A stretch of DNA of 64,000 bases from Ajuga chamaepitys (taxonomy: Eukaryota > Streptophyta > Magnoliopsida > Lamiales > Lamiaceae), in NCBI GenBank assembly GCA_958295605.1, contig OY282500.1:41905278-41969277 (forward strand), in the 5' to 3' direction. The notes below the pieces were generated by a model. It did no database searches. It saw nothing but the letters and a program-made list of their open reading frames with translations, and was not told where the DNA came from. Position numbers and translations under genes: made by a program. This document shows, piece by piece, positions 40,687 through 52,845 of this stretch. How positions within the stretch are numbered: position 1 is the stretch's first letter; the number at the start of each line of letters is the position of its first letter.

Positions 40687-43600
40687 TTAGAGAAAAAACT
40701 TTCGAAGGTTAGTCACATGCCAAGTCCGAGGCACTGGGGTGCCATCGACGCGTGCAAGCTGATAACTTCCGAGGGGATGGATAGTAACCACACGATAGGG
40801 TCCTTCCCATGCTGCATAGAGCTTGCCTTCAAGATTGGCCTTACTAGCAGAGTTGCGCCGGAGCACAAGATCACCGACTTTAAACTGTGTGCACCGAACT
40901 CGAGCATTGTAGTACTTCGCTGTTTGCTGTTTATATTTGGCTTGTCGGATAAGGGCTTGTTCCCGGCGATATTCTACTTCGTCAAGGTTGGTACGGCGAG
41001 CATCCTCGTTCTGTTCTGGGTTGAAATTCAACACCCTAGGACTGGCTACTCCGATTTCCGCCGGGATGACGGCTTCGGAGCCATAGGTTAGGCTAAAAGG
41101 AGTTTCGCCTGTAGAAGAATGTGGCGTAGTGCGATAAGCCCATAATACCTGAGGGAGGACATCAGCCCAAAGTCCTTTAGATTCGCCTAGGCGTTTTTTG
41201 ATGCCTTCAACAAGTGTTCGGTTTGTCACCTCGACTTGGCCATTAGCCTGGGGATGAGCCACCGAATTGAATGCCTGTTTAATGTGTAACTCCTCGCACC
41301 AAGAGCGGAAAGGGTCATTTGCGAACTGTTTCCCATTGTCAGAAACGATGGTGCTAGGGATACCGAATCGGCAAACAATATTCTTCCAAACAAAATTAAG
41401 GATTTTCCTTCCAGTGATGGTAGTGAGTGGTTCGGCCTCAACCCACTTGGTAAAGTAGTCCACAGCGACCACTAAGAATTTAAAACTACCTGGAGCTAAA
41501 GGGAAAGGACCCACGATGTCTATGCCCCATTGAATAAAAGGCCATGCACTCTGTATACCTGTCAGCTCTGTTTGAGGTAAGTGTTTAATCCGTGAGTGCC
41601 GCTGACAATTCTCGCATTTTGCCACTAGGTCATGTGCATCATTAAAAAGAGTAGGCCAATAATACCCCCATCGGAGTGCCTTTTTAGCGAGAGTCCGGGA
41701 ACCAATATGGTTTGCGCATGAGCCTTCGTGTAATTCCTTGAGGATGTAATTAGCCTGAACCGGGCCGAGACACCGAAGACTGGGCTGGAGGTAAGATTGT
41801 ATGTACAAGACCCCGTCATGTAAAGTGTATTTTGGTGCTTTCAAGATTACCTGGCGAGCTTGTAACTTGTCATCGGGTAGGGTGCCGTCCTATAGGTATT
41901 GGACAATGGGTGTCATCCAAGTAGTTTTGGAGTCAGTGATTACCAAGACAGGCTGTTCATAGATTGACTGATGAGACACCTCTTCTACAAGTACATCAGA
42001 AGGTATGCTCGAGGGGACCGCGGAGGCCAGTTTGCTGAGCGTGTCAGCTTTTGTGTTCTCTTCTCGGGGAATCTTGTGAATGTCGGCAGAGGCAAATGTG
42101 TGCAGGAGACTTTTAGCTAAAGCCAAATACCGTTTCATGGTTTCCTCCTTTGCTGTATATGAGCCATTGATTTGACTAGAAACCACCTCGGAGTCAGTAT
42201 ATACTCGAATGTGTAAAGCTCCTAAAGTCTTTGCAAGGCGAAGACCCGCAAGAATCGCCTCATATTCAGCTTCATTATTCGTGACTTTGAAGTTAAAGCG
42301 TAAAACATACTTGACTTCGACATTGTCGGGCCCATCGATGATGACCCCGGCACCACTTCCCCGTGTAGCGGATGCACCATCTACATGGACATGCCATCGT
42401 TTGGTTTCGACACTGAGGTCAGTAGGGGAAATGTTTTCAGGATGCGAGTTGGAGTCCGGACCCTCAAAGATAGCTTCGGCTAGAAAATCAGCCAGGGCTT
42501 GGCCTTTAATAGCGCGACGGGGAAGAAATTGAATGTCATGCTCTCCCAACTCTATTGCCCATTTAACGAGTCGACCAGAGTGATCTGGCTTACTCAGGAT
42601 TTGACGGATTGGTTGGTTTGTGAGGACGTTTATAACATGTCCTTGAAAATAGGGACGGAGGCGGCGGGCCTCCATAACCAGTGCCAATATGGTCTTTTCG
42701 ATGACTGAGTATCGGGTTTCTGCTCCTTGCAAGGCCCGGCTAGCAAAATACACAACCTTCTGAGTCCCGTGGTCATCGCGGACAAGAGCTGCACTGATGG
42801 CTTCATCAGAGGTGGACAGATATATGTACAGGGGTTCTCCAGCAATCGGGGCGGAAACAATGGGAAGTTGGCTGATGTGCTGTTTTAAGGCTGTCAAAGC
42901 CTCTTCACATTGGGGAGTCCACTCAAATTTCTTAGCCTGCCTTAAAATCTTAAAGAAAGGAAGTTGTCGTTCAGCCGCTTTAGATAGGAACCTGTTTAAT
43001 GCAGCCAATCGTCCGGTAAGGCGCTGAACATCTTTTTCCTTCTGGGGTGTCTTGAGGTCGAGTATATCCCGAATTTTGGAGGGATTAGCTTGTAGTCCCT
43101 GAGGGGAGACCATGTATCCTAAAAATTTGCCTGAACCGACCCCGAAGGTGCATTTTGCTGGATTTAAGCGGAGATTATGGTGTCGAAGTATATCCAGTGT
43201 TTTAGCAATGTCCCGAACACATGCATCGAAAGTTCGACTTTTGATGACTAGATCATCGACATAGACCTCTACATTTCGACCAACTTGGTCCTGAAAGACA
43301 TGGTCCATCAACCGTTGATAGGTGGCTCCGGCATTCTTAAGCCCGAAGGGCATCTTTTTGTACGCAAAGATGCCGAAGTCCGTTATAAATGCTGTCTTGA
43401 TAGCATCCTTCCTATTCATGTGAATTTGGTGGTATCCCTTATATAGGTCCAAGAAACAGAGTGCGGGATGTCCAGTAATGGCTTCAGTCTTTTGGTCAAT
43501 AGAAGGTAGTGGATAGCAGTCCTTCGGGCAATATTTATTCAGATCAGTAAAATCCACACACATTCTCCACGTATTATCAACCTTCTGAACTAAAACAGGA

Positions 43601-46347
43601 TTCGCCAACCAGGTCGGATAATGGACTTCGAAAAGGATATCTGCCTTCACCAATGCTTCAACTTCTGTGCGAATAGCAGCTTTTCTGTCGGCAGCAAATT
43701 GTCTGCGCTTCTGCTGTACCGGTTTGACTGTTGGGTCAATGTTCAATTTGTGAGTAATCAAGTCCGGTGAGACACCGGGCATGTCCAAGGGTGACCAGGC
43801 AAAGACCTCAGAATATTCTCGCAGTATCTGAACAATGGCACTGTGAAGTAGAGGTAAATGTATAGCACCGTCCTTAACAGTTCGCTCGGGTATGTTTGGA
43901 TCGAGAGGGACTTCTACTACCTCATAGCCAAGGGGTTGAATCGGTATTGATGCAAGTCCGGGGGTATCTATTTGAAACTGGGGTTGAACCGTCTGTGTAG
44001 TTCGCGGTTTGAGTGCAATAAGCATACACTGCTTAGCCATCTTCTGATCGCCACGGATGGCTATGGTTCCGTAAGGTGAGGGGCACTTCATCGTCAGATG
44101 AAACGTGGAACATATGGCTTGGGCAGGAGTAAGCCAGTCTCGTCCAAGAATCATATTATACGGAGACGTAGATGATACCACGTAAAAATCAACAAAAATT
44201 GTTTTGATTGCAGGATGAGTACCTACCGAGGCTGGTAGATTAATAATCCCTTCTGCGCGAACTTCCCCCTGTGTAAATGTTTGCAGAGGTCCTGGAGCAG
44301 GCCGAAGCAGATCCCGAGATATGCCCATTTTTTGGAAACAATCTGAGAAGATAACACTCACGGCTACACCATTATCAACGTACACCCGTTTGATTATAAT
44401 ATTTGCCACGATCATATCAATGATTATAGCATCAGTGTGGGGTGTGCGCTCGGGTACAGGGTCGTCCTCGGTAAAACTTACTGTTTCAGTATTGTGGAAA
44501 CGCTTGTGACGGGGTTCCTCAGGAGGAGGTCTGCAAGCTTCTGCAATAAGAGCTTTGCGGGACACTCCTGCTGGCTGCGTACCATAGATCATATGAATAA
44601 CACTATTAACAACACGAGCTGAGGGGTTGGTCCCTTCTTCTTGAGGAGGGGGAGCTGGCAATAAGCGAGGTTGTTGCTGTTGAGTACTGTGTCTGCTTCC
44701 CTGATCTTGTTTTGGGTAGTGGCTATTCCCGGATCGATTATTCGGCCATTGTGACCGACCTTGTTGGAAGCTACGATTATTATGGCCAGCTCGATTATGT
44801 TGTTGGTTTCCACTTCGGTGCTGTTGTCTATTGTCTGATTGAGCAATATACTGGCGAAAATATCCCTGCTTTATGCACTCTTCGATTTCTTTGCTGAGTT
44901 CTCGGCATTCTTCAGTATCGTGCCCGTGGTCATAGTGGTATTCACACCACTTGGTGCGGTTTCGTTTGTCAGCCGGTGCAGTCATGCGAGGGCAAGATTT
45001 TAGATCAGCCTTGCGGATGGCATGTATTTCGGTTCGGGACCGATTCAAAGGTGTTAGTTGAGGTAGATCATGGCGAGTGTCGAGTCGCCCTCTGCCCAGT
45101 CGGTTGAAGGCGCTGGTACGGGCATTAGACCCGGATGGTCCTTTATCTGATTGTCTCTTAGCAATAGAATTTTCCCTCTTACGCCGGGTTTGCTCATCTG
45201 CCTTAGCGAACCGCCCAACCAAATGATAGAGAGCTCGGGTAGTAACGGGAGTATTACGGACTAGCTCGGTGTACAGTGGTCCGACTCGTAATCCGTTCAT
45301 GAAAGCTGTGACAATGATGCTATCTGGCTGATTGCCTACCTTCAAACTTTCAGTCGTAAAACGTTCCAGGAACTGAGAGATGGTTTCTCCTTCTTTTTGT
45401 TCCACATTCATCAGGTCGGCCAAAGTGGACATAGGCTTTGCACGTGCTTCGAAACGTGCCCAAAAGTATTCAGCAAGTTCTCTAAAAGAGGATATGCTAT
45501 TACGGGGAAGAGAGTCAAACCGAACTCGTGCCTCATCCTGAAGATACTCGGGGAAGATCTTGCAATAGTGGAGAGATGCGGTATGATCTCGACTGAGCAT
45601 GTTGTGCCTAAAAGCTCCAAGAAAATTGGCCGGATCTCCAGTGCCATCATAAGGTGGTATGGCGGGTCTCTTGAACCCTTCAGGAAGGGGCGTAGCCAGA
45701 ATTTCTTGGGAGAATGGGGTGATAATGTCTCCATTGGCGTCAAGGCCTAGAATTCTATCTAGTTCAGCATTGCGTTGTACTCGCTCATACTCCTGAAGAT
45801 CTAGAGTATGGGGATTGGCATGACGAGCTTTCTTAGTCGCGTTAAGTGGACGGCGACGATCAACGTCGGCAAGTTCGTCATTGCGCTGTCTTGACCCGTT
45901 AGAACTCCCATGGTCCTCGGGAGAACCGGGTCGTTCTCGTCGTCGGTCCTGACGCCCATGGTGCACTGGATCTTGTTGGTTGGGCGGGTTCCGACGAGGT
46001 GGTTGCGCTACGGGGTTGGTGGTGTGTCCAGCAGGGCCATCAGGGTTTAAGCGGTTGGCTGCCCAGTCTTGGAGAACATGAGCGTGTTCTTGTAGGAAAG
46101 CCTGGAGTAGTTCCGGAGTCATCTGAATATTAACCTGTGGTTGTGTAGCAGCAGGATTAGGATTTTGTATATCTTGTGGAGGTAGAGGTAAGAATTGGTC
46201 ATCCGGATTCACAGCCGGGCCTTGGTTGCCCTGATGATGAGATGTATCCCGCATCAGCGACTGCCTCGGCAGCAAGGTTTGATCCACGGGTGGATCTTGA
46301 TTTATTTGATCACCTTGGCGAGATTGAGTCAAGCGAGTGGTTACCAT
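40687..46347 (-). pseudogene. Tat gag-pol polyprotein with one in-frame UAG
   Basis: Frame from ATG 46347 to 41890 (1485 codons), then TAG, then the same frame to 40687 (integrase). Gag domain at about 235-385 (FLGAFRHNM, FRELAEYFWARFEARAK, FLERFTTESLKV); knuckle CEYHYDHGHDTEEC near 470; protease near 655 reading YVDNGVAVSVIF instead of the usual D-T/N-G-S/A-S/A; RT with FLDLYKGYHQI, MPFGLKNAGATYQRLM and YVDDLVIKS near 1025; RNase H near 1175-1290; a second, archaeal-type RNase H near 1317-1455 (VHVDGASATRGSGAGVII, NNEAEYEAILAGL, YTDSEVV). Integrase has an HHCC finger (CENCQRHS) and D, D, E in GIDIVGPF, VSDNGKQF and GQVEVTNRTL, the last two 35 apart. The stop codon lies where relatives have Glu (GAG to TAG likely). 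All other domains are open, so this copy was recently functional. Confidence 0.88.
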
Positions 46348-46391
46348 GGTATAACAAGTACAATATCAATATTAAAATCCAGTCGTCGAGA

Positions 46392-46409
46392 TTCCCACAG
46401 ACGGCGCCA
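46392..46409 (-). other. primer-binding site of the Tat element
   Basis: Minus-strand TGGCGCCGTCTGTGGGAA, 2 nt from the LTR end. The same 18 bases form the PBS of the copia element at 56864-56881. The form fits the complement of a tRNA 3' end; the tRNA is not named here. Confidence 0.85.
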
Positions 46410-46411
46410 AT

Positions 46412-46891
46412 TGATAAAGCGCAATCCGTTATCAAAAGAGTACCCACCCAAAATAACAAATCAAAAGGTAACCAGATAATAAGACACAAGGTATACGTGG
46501 TTCGATCCGGAGATCTACGTCCATGGGAAAATGATGTCCCTTCCGGGATCTTTTTCTTCTCCTTTTCCTTGTTTAGTTTACAAGTGGTTTTTCTTTGATC
46601 AAAGTTCCAACCCCCCTTCTCTCTCTAATTCTACTATTTATATCATACAAATCACAACCCTAACTATATTCCTACAATTAAGGCCGTAAAACCTGCCTTT
46701 GTGATTGAGAGAAGATCGTGGGCCAAATCTTCCAGTCCCCCTTGCGCTGCTATCGCAACTTAATTACCAAATCTGTATTTGGGCCAATTACTGGGCCTGC
46801 AGCCCTAGACAACTTGGGCCGGCTTGCAGCCCTAGACAACTTGGGCCGGGTATTTGTGTTGTAACTTTAGGATACTGGGCCATACCTACCA
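46412..46891 (-). repeat. 5' LTR of the Tat element
   Basis: 480 bp, partner of 35699-36178. Contains GGGCC-rich words (TTGGGCCGG repeated) near its minus-strand start. Confidence 0.93.
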
Positions 46892-46896
46892 GCAAT

Positions 46897-47627
46897 AAAT
46901 TAAACAGGTTACATATCTAATTAACCAGATCTAGGGTTCGTCCCCGACTGGAAAAAATAAGGGATTAGAGTACTTTAACCTTCCAATCGACGGAAACCAT
47001 ATCACAAGACAAGCCAGATAGTGGCATCGCAGCTCCGGCGAACTAAACCATCCGTCAAGGGAAGCGAAAGCTTCGATCCGAAATGGGTGAGCTTCGACAG
47101 CCTCCCCTTCGTCGGAATCACTGTCGTAAAGAATCGATTCTGCCACAAACGATTCCTCAGAATCCAAAACCACCCTCTCATCGAGCTCGGAAGAAGTTTG
47201 AGACATGAAAACTTGGGCTCACAAGAATAGATTAGGTAAAAATACTGAAACAGTGGCCCAGTTTTACGACCGTTTTCAAGATCTGAGGAAGATCGAGAGG
47301 TGCGGCGCAAAGGAAAAAAGAAGATGCATCTCAGAATTTTAGGGTTTCAAATAGAGAGATGAAGAGTCTGGAAATTGGAGGGACAAATGAATCAGGAAAG
47401 GGAAGGGTGTAGTAAATGGGGGGTGGGATGTTAATTAATTAGTGGGTTAAATTGAGCTGAACTAATTAGGGTTATGTTATTAAGTGTGTTGTTTAGTGGC
47501 AATTGTGTAAATTTGTTGAAAATTTAAGTTCATAATTGTTTGACTTTTATTTCCATTTTTGGGCTGACAACTTTAAGTGGGACGGACCGATAAGGCAAGT
47601 AGGAAGCTTTAACCAGGACGGAGGGAG
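46897..47627. other. 3' part of the mariner element, with a short minus-strand frame
   Basis: Sequence between the Tat insertion and the right mariner TIR. A minus-strand frame at 46931-47206 starts MSQTSSELDERVVLDSEESF and is acidic and serine-rich (YDSDSDEGEAVEAH), GC-richer than its surroundings. It could be the first exon of a captured or ancient gene, or chance. From 47340 to 47560 the sequence is AT-rich and non-coding. Confidence 0.4.
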
Positions 47628-47629
47628 TA

Positions 47630-47963
47630 TAAAATTTCATATTATAAATACCTATATATATATTTTATATTTATGTGCGTGCGGGGCGGGAGACATGACC
47701 TGTCCCCGACTTGACCCGTGGATGGGGCGAGGCGTGCTCTACTCCGTTCTTCATCGGGTCGAAACGGGATGGATCAATTTTAACATACCTAGGGGCGACG
47801 ACTTCATGTATTATTATTACTATTATTATTATTTTGTCGGCAAAACAATGGCATACAACAGTTATTATGCATGTATGTCGTAAAATAGTGGGGTGTGGTG
47901 AATTGGGAATCTGTCAGCGTGTATGATGACAATTTTCTGAGGATGATTGTATGATGAAACATG
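47630..47963. other. spacer with GC-rich patch and ATT microsatellite
   Basis: GC-rich 47680-47770 and (TAT)n 47805-47835. No gene. Confidence 0.5.
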
Positions 47964-48968
47964 TGTTGGAAATTGGTTTGGAATTTTGGATTTTGACACA
48001 AAATTAACCAATTTAATTATCTCAATTCATTTGTTAAAAATGAAAATAAGTTGCAAATTCATAATCTACGCTTCAAGTAGATGAATTTAATGTATTAATA
48101 TGCTCAAAATCAATTTCGGATGAATGAGATATATTAATTGTCAAAGGTGGCAACTTCAACTTGGAAGTTGAAGAGTTTATAAAGGAAAATATAGGAACTT
48201 GTCCCACATAGAAAAATGGAGTAAGTGGATACTCCTTATTTAGTAGAGCACTTGATAAGGAGTTATCAAGTGTGTTCCCCTATGGTGGACCTTATGGTGG
48301 ATCCTAACCTTTGGCTAAAATGGACCCGAGGATGGTGCGAAACACCATTTGACCCCGAGCCCGGGCTCGCATGCGCACGTCGCACATGTCGCATTGAGTC
48401 GTTTTAGAGGCACACTTTGCACTTCGCATGTACACGTCATCGCGAGGAGCTGGAGGAATCTTAAAGTTTTGGCCAGATGGTCTAGACGGATGGCTCGCGG
48501 GTTCGTGGCAGTTCAAGTCAGGCGGTACGGTGACGTGGACCGCGTCGGGTTGAACCGACCGTCCAGCGAACTGGTGGGTCCAGTCAAAAGGGTGCCACCA
48601 AGGGGTGAAGAGGTGCCTTTCCAAAAAGGCACCACAACTCTTCAATATATATAAATAGGCCCCTGCGGATTTCATTTCATTCATTCAAATTTCACAAGTT
48701 TATTCAGATTTCAAAGCTTTCCAAATTCTGCATTTGTAGATTCAGAAAGTTCCAAATATCCGAGTACGTTCGCCGATAATTTCCGACTCGTAGTGCAGCA
48801 GTCTGAAGTTTTAAAGTCGTTGTATCTTGGAGGCATTTTGCTTTTATACGTATTGCACCCGTGTACGTGACAATTTCATCTTACGGATATAGAGTCAAAC
48901 TCTAGCCTTGACTTTGTCTGCATTAAATACATCTTTGTCTATACACCTTCACATACCAAATACTAACA
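47964..48968 (+). repeat. 5' LTR of copia 1
   Basis: 1005 bp. It contains a GC-rich central part (48350-48610) and a TATA box in ATATATATAAATAGGCCCCT (48645-48664). Confidence 0.88.
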
Positions 48969-48999
48969 ACGTAAGACAAAATTTTTTGTATATTCGAAG

Positions 49000-50139
49000 A
49001 TGTTTTCTACTTTTTCTACTCTATCAGTTCTTGCTGCTCACGCTGAAAAACCGGCAACATTTGCCGAAAATAATTTTAAGAGATGACAGCAGAAAATGTT
49101 GTTCTATTTAACAACTCTCAGTCTTGCTCGTTTCCTGAGAGAAGATCCTCCTACTGTAGAAGTAGGGGACAAAGAGGGGATGAATGCTTTAGACGCTTGG
49201 AACCACAGTGACTTCCTGTGTCGAAATTACATTCTGAATGGATTAGACGACTCACTTTACAATGTCTACTCCATTTTTAAAATCGCAAAAGAATTGTGGT
49301 TATCTTTGGATAAAAAGTACAACACGGAGGATGCTAGAATGAAGAAATTCATTGTCGGACGGTTCCTCGACTTCAAAATGGTGGACTCAAAGACGGTCAT
49401 GGACCAAGTTTGAGAGTTGCAGTAGATTCATGCCGAAGGTATGCAACTATTTGAATCCTTTCAAGTAGCTGCATTAATAGAGAAGCTACCGCCTCAATGG
49501 AAGAAGTTCAAAAATTATCTCAAGCACAAACGCAAGGAAATGGGGCTTGAGGACTTGATCGTGAGACTACGGATCGAGAAAGACAACTGGAATTCTGAAG
49601 TCAAAAGCGACAAGAACCGTGGAGAGGCACGTGTAAATTTGGCTGAGTCTGGAAGTGACAAGAAGAGGAAACGCGGTGCTGGCTCTAATAAGCAACAGAA
49701 GACCTCGAACAAAAGGTTCAAAGGTAACTGTTACAATTGTGATAAGCCCGGACATAAGTCGAGTGAATGTCGACAGCTAAAGAAGGCAAATCAAGGCCAA
49801 AAGAATCACGCCAACCTTGCCGAGCACAAGTCCTTGCCAGAAGAACTGTCTGAAATGGATCTATCTGCCGTCGTGTTCGAGACTAACTTGGTAGATAATC
49901 CAAGGGAGTGGTGGATCGACATAGGGGCTACCCATCATATCTGTTCAGACAAGGAACTGTTCTCCACTTACCAAGAGATCAATGGCAAAAAGCTCTTCAT
50001 GGGAAACTCTGCAACGTCTCCGGTGGTAGGATTAGGAAAAGTTGTGTTGAAGATGACGTCGGGAAAAGAACTAACACTCGTGGATGTGCTGCATGTCCCA
50101 GACATTCGAAGGAATTTACTGCGGTTCTTTGTTGAGTAA
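49000..50139 (+). pseudogene. copia 1 gag and protease, broken
   Basis: Starts ATGTTTTCTACTTTTTC at 49000. In-frame TGA at 49084 (a Trp in relatives), TGA at 49411 and TAG at 49423. The copia gag region includes ALDAWNHSDFLCRNYILNGL and LWLSLDKKYNTEDARMKKF, then knuckle CYNCDKPGHKSSEC (about 49730-49771). Protease reads WWIDIGATHHIC, where the active site D-T-G has become D-I-G. The frame ends in a stop at 50137. Confidence 0.85.
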
Positions 50140-50236
50140 GGCCGGATTTAGGCTTGTTTTTTAAGAAAATAATTTTGTACTGACCAAATGTGGTCAATTT
50201 ATTGGAAAATGTTATCTCGAAAAGAGCCTTTTCAAG

Positions 50237-52124
50237 ATGAATGTAATGACTATAAAGCACGACATTAAGCGCAATATTAATATAAGTGAAGTTAATTACT
50301 TGCTTGAGTGTTCTAATTTATGGCACGGTAGATTAGGACATGTAAATCAAAATACACTTCGACATTTAGTGAATTTAGATTTACTTCCTAGAATGAAATT
50401 TGATTCACAAAAGTGTGAGATCTGTGTGGAGGCAAAATTGGACAAAACAACATTCCATTCAGTGGATAGGTCACCTCTAGAACTTGTCCATACTGATGTG
50501 TGTGATTTGAAGTTTGTGCAAACTAGAGGTGGTAAGAATTACTTCATTACTTTTATTGATGATTGCACAAGATACTGTTATGTATATCTTTTGAAAAACA
50601 AAGATGAAGCTATTGAGGCGTTCAAAAAATATAAGAATGAAGTTGGAAATCAACTTAGCAAAAGAATCAAAGTGATTCGAAGTGATAGAGGTGGAGAATA
50701 TGTAGCTCCATTTGAAGAATTTTGCCAACAAAACGGTATTATTCATCAAACTATAGCTCCATATTCACCTCAATCAAATGGCATTATAGAACTCAAGAGC
50801 CGAACTCTAAAAGAGATGATGAATGCTATGTTGATAAGTTCGGGCTTACCCCAGAACATGTGGGGGGAAGCAATCTTATCTGTCAACTACATTCTTAACC
50901 AATTGCCACATAAGAAGAGGGACAAAACTTCGTACGAGTTGTGGAAAGGAAGAAAACCTTCCTACCATTACCTCAAAGTGTGGGGGTGCCTAACTAAGGT
51001 TGAAGTACCTAAGCCAAAACAAGTGAAAATAGGACCCAAAACTATTGATTGCATTTTCATTGGATATGCGCATAACAATAGTGTATATCGATTTTTGGTG
51101 CACAAATCAGACGTTCCTGAAATGAACGTGGGAATGACTATTGAATCAAGGAGCGTGGTGTTCTTTGAGAATATTTTTCCTAAGAAGGAAAACGTAGAAG
51201 TAAGTTCTCGTAAAAGAACTTATGAAATTGCAAATGGTTCACCTGCTAAGGAACCTAATGATGAACCTAGACGCAGCAAGAGGGCCAGAAAGGAAAAGTC
51301 CTTTGGGCCGGATTTTCTATCATACATGATGGAGAGTGAACCCAGGACAATACATGAGGCATCGTCCAGTCCAGATGCTCCTCTCTGGAAAGAAGCAATA
51401 AACAGTGAAATCGAGTCCATCATGCAAAATCACACGTGGGAGATTGTAGATCTACCACCAGGTTGTATGCCAGTTGGATTCAAGTGGATCCTAAAAAGGA
51501 AATATAAAGCTAATGGATCCATTGATAAGTATAAGGCTAGATTGGTAGCCAAAGGGTTCAAACAAAGAGAAGGATACGACTCTTTGATACGTATTCCCCA
51601 GTTACGAGGATCACTTCCATTAGAGTTATCATTGCTATTGCAACATAAAATAACCTTGAGATACATCAAATGGATGTGAAGACGGCCTTTCTAAATGGGG
51701 AATTGGAGGAGGAGATATATATGGAACAACCTGAAGGATTTGTTGTGCCTGGCCAAGAAAAGAAGGTATGTAAACTTGTTAGATCTTTGTATGGACTCAA
51801 ATAAGCACCTCTTAAATGACATGAAAAATTTGATAATGTGATGCTCTCTAATGGTTTCAAAATCAATGAGTGTGATAAGTGTGTCTATATAAAGGGCACT
51901 CCAGAACATTATGTCATAATGTGTCTATACGTCGATGACACGCTTATTACGGGGAGTAATCATGACTCGATCATGAATACTAAAAACATGTGAAAATGAA
52001 ATTTTAACCTGAAGGACATGGGTCTGGCTGACGTCATTCTAGGGATGAAAATCTCTAGAACTCCTGATGGAATTTTCCTATCACAAGCTCATTACGTTGA
52101 GAATGTGTTGAGGAAATTTGATGC
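50237..52124 (+). pseudogene. copia 1 integrase and N-terminal RT, broken
   Basis: 50237-51679 is open: GAG-pre-integrase LWHGRLGHVNQNTLRHL, finger CEICVEAKLDKT, integrase HTDVCDLK, IRSDRGGEY and NGIIELKSRTLKE (D, D, E), then RT start PLWKEAINSEIESIMQNHTW and KYKARLVAKGF. After about 51580 the frame shifts. RT continues with MDVKTAFLNGELEEEIYMEQ (about 51668), CLYVDDTLI (about 51922) and LKDMGLADVILGMKISRTPD (about 52010), with additional stops. The block ends at the copia 2 target GATGC (52120-52124). Confidence 0.85.
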
Positions 52125-52789
52125 TGTTAGTGATTTCAACTCCAAACACACAGCAAAACTGAATCTGGAAATCGCACAAAGATCAATCTGAAAACACACA
52201 CTTAATTCGGCCAAAGTTGAGACCGAACACTACTTGCGCGGAACAGGAAATATAAATGAATCACACACAAGTTTTACGTGGTTCGTTCAAGATGAACTAC
52301 ATCCACGGAGGCAAGGCACACCTCAATCCACTAAGAAATCCAATCAATTACAGAGAATACACTCAGAAATCAAAATGCCCAATTCTGGAACAAATTAGGA
52401 CATAAATCATTCCCTCTCAAAATACTCTCTCTAATCTAAGAAACTGGAAAATTGCTCGACGTAGTGTTGTCCTCCTTGATGAGAGCTTTACAATGATATA
52501 AGAATTGAAGCTCGAATGTAACCGTACAAAAAGTTCTAACTGAATCAAGTTGAGCTCAGCTACCGGACAAAAGTGACGGTTTTCTTCGTCACAAATCCTG
52601 AACTAACTCGTCACAAGCAGCGGTTATTCACAACTGCCACGAACCCGGCTCATCCTGACCAGCTTTGCTTCTTGATGCTCAAACCCGGTCCAATCCTCCG
52701 GTTCTTCACCTCTTGAACCCGGTTCCACATTCCCAACACACCATATTACCAAGTATAGCTCACTTGATGAGATTGAACACTACCTCACA
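52125..52789 (-). repeat. 3' LTR of copia 2
   Basis: 665 bp, TGTTAG...CTCACA in plus reading. Partner of 56884-57548. Confidence 0.93.
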
Positions 52790-52845
52790 AATCTCCACCT
52801 CAATGAATCAAGTGTTCCTCTTAATGCCTCACCACTGCCTGTCTG

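Larger units (their letters stand above)
35699..46891 (-). mobile_element. full-length Tat-lineage Ty3/gypsy retrotransposon
   Basis: 480-bp LTRs at 35699-36178 (3') and 46412-46891 (5'), TGGTAGG...TTTATCA on the minus strand, flanked by a perfect GCAAT duplication (35694-35698, 46892-46896). The LTRs differ at five positions that I can count, about 1%, so the insertion is recent. PBS next to the 5' LTR, PPT next to the 3' LTR. Gag-pol is a single frame of about 1.9 kb codons broken by one UAG. A second RNase H-like domain after the first marks the Tat lineage. Between integrase and the 3' LTR an extra gene lies on the opposite strand (36763-40155). Length 11,193 bp. Confidence 0.95.
32392..47627 (+). 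mobile_element. mariner-like element (plant MLE) split by a Tat retrotransposon
   Basis: Termini CTCCCTCCGTCCCGGTTAAA (32392) and the inverse of CTCCCTCCGTCCTGGTTAAA (ending 47627), flanked by TA at 32390-32391 and 47628-47629. These are classic Stowaway/mariner ends. It contains a decayed DD39D transposase (32835-34304). Removing the Tat element (35699-46891 plus one GCAAT) leaves about 4.0 kb, a normal size for plant mariners. Confidence 0.9.

Noticed and set aside
42209..45750. Plus-strand frames opposite Tat gag-pol (for example 45397-45750)
   Set aside because: Shadows of the polyprotein in other frames, with no domains. Unlike 36763-40155 they lie over well-supported coding sequence.
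49084..49425. Possible programmed readthrough in copia 1 gag
   Set aside because: Three stops in a short span plus a damaged protease site and later frameshifts point to plain decay.
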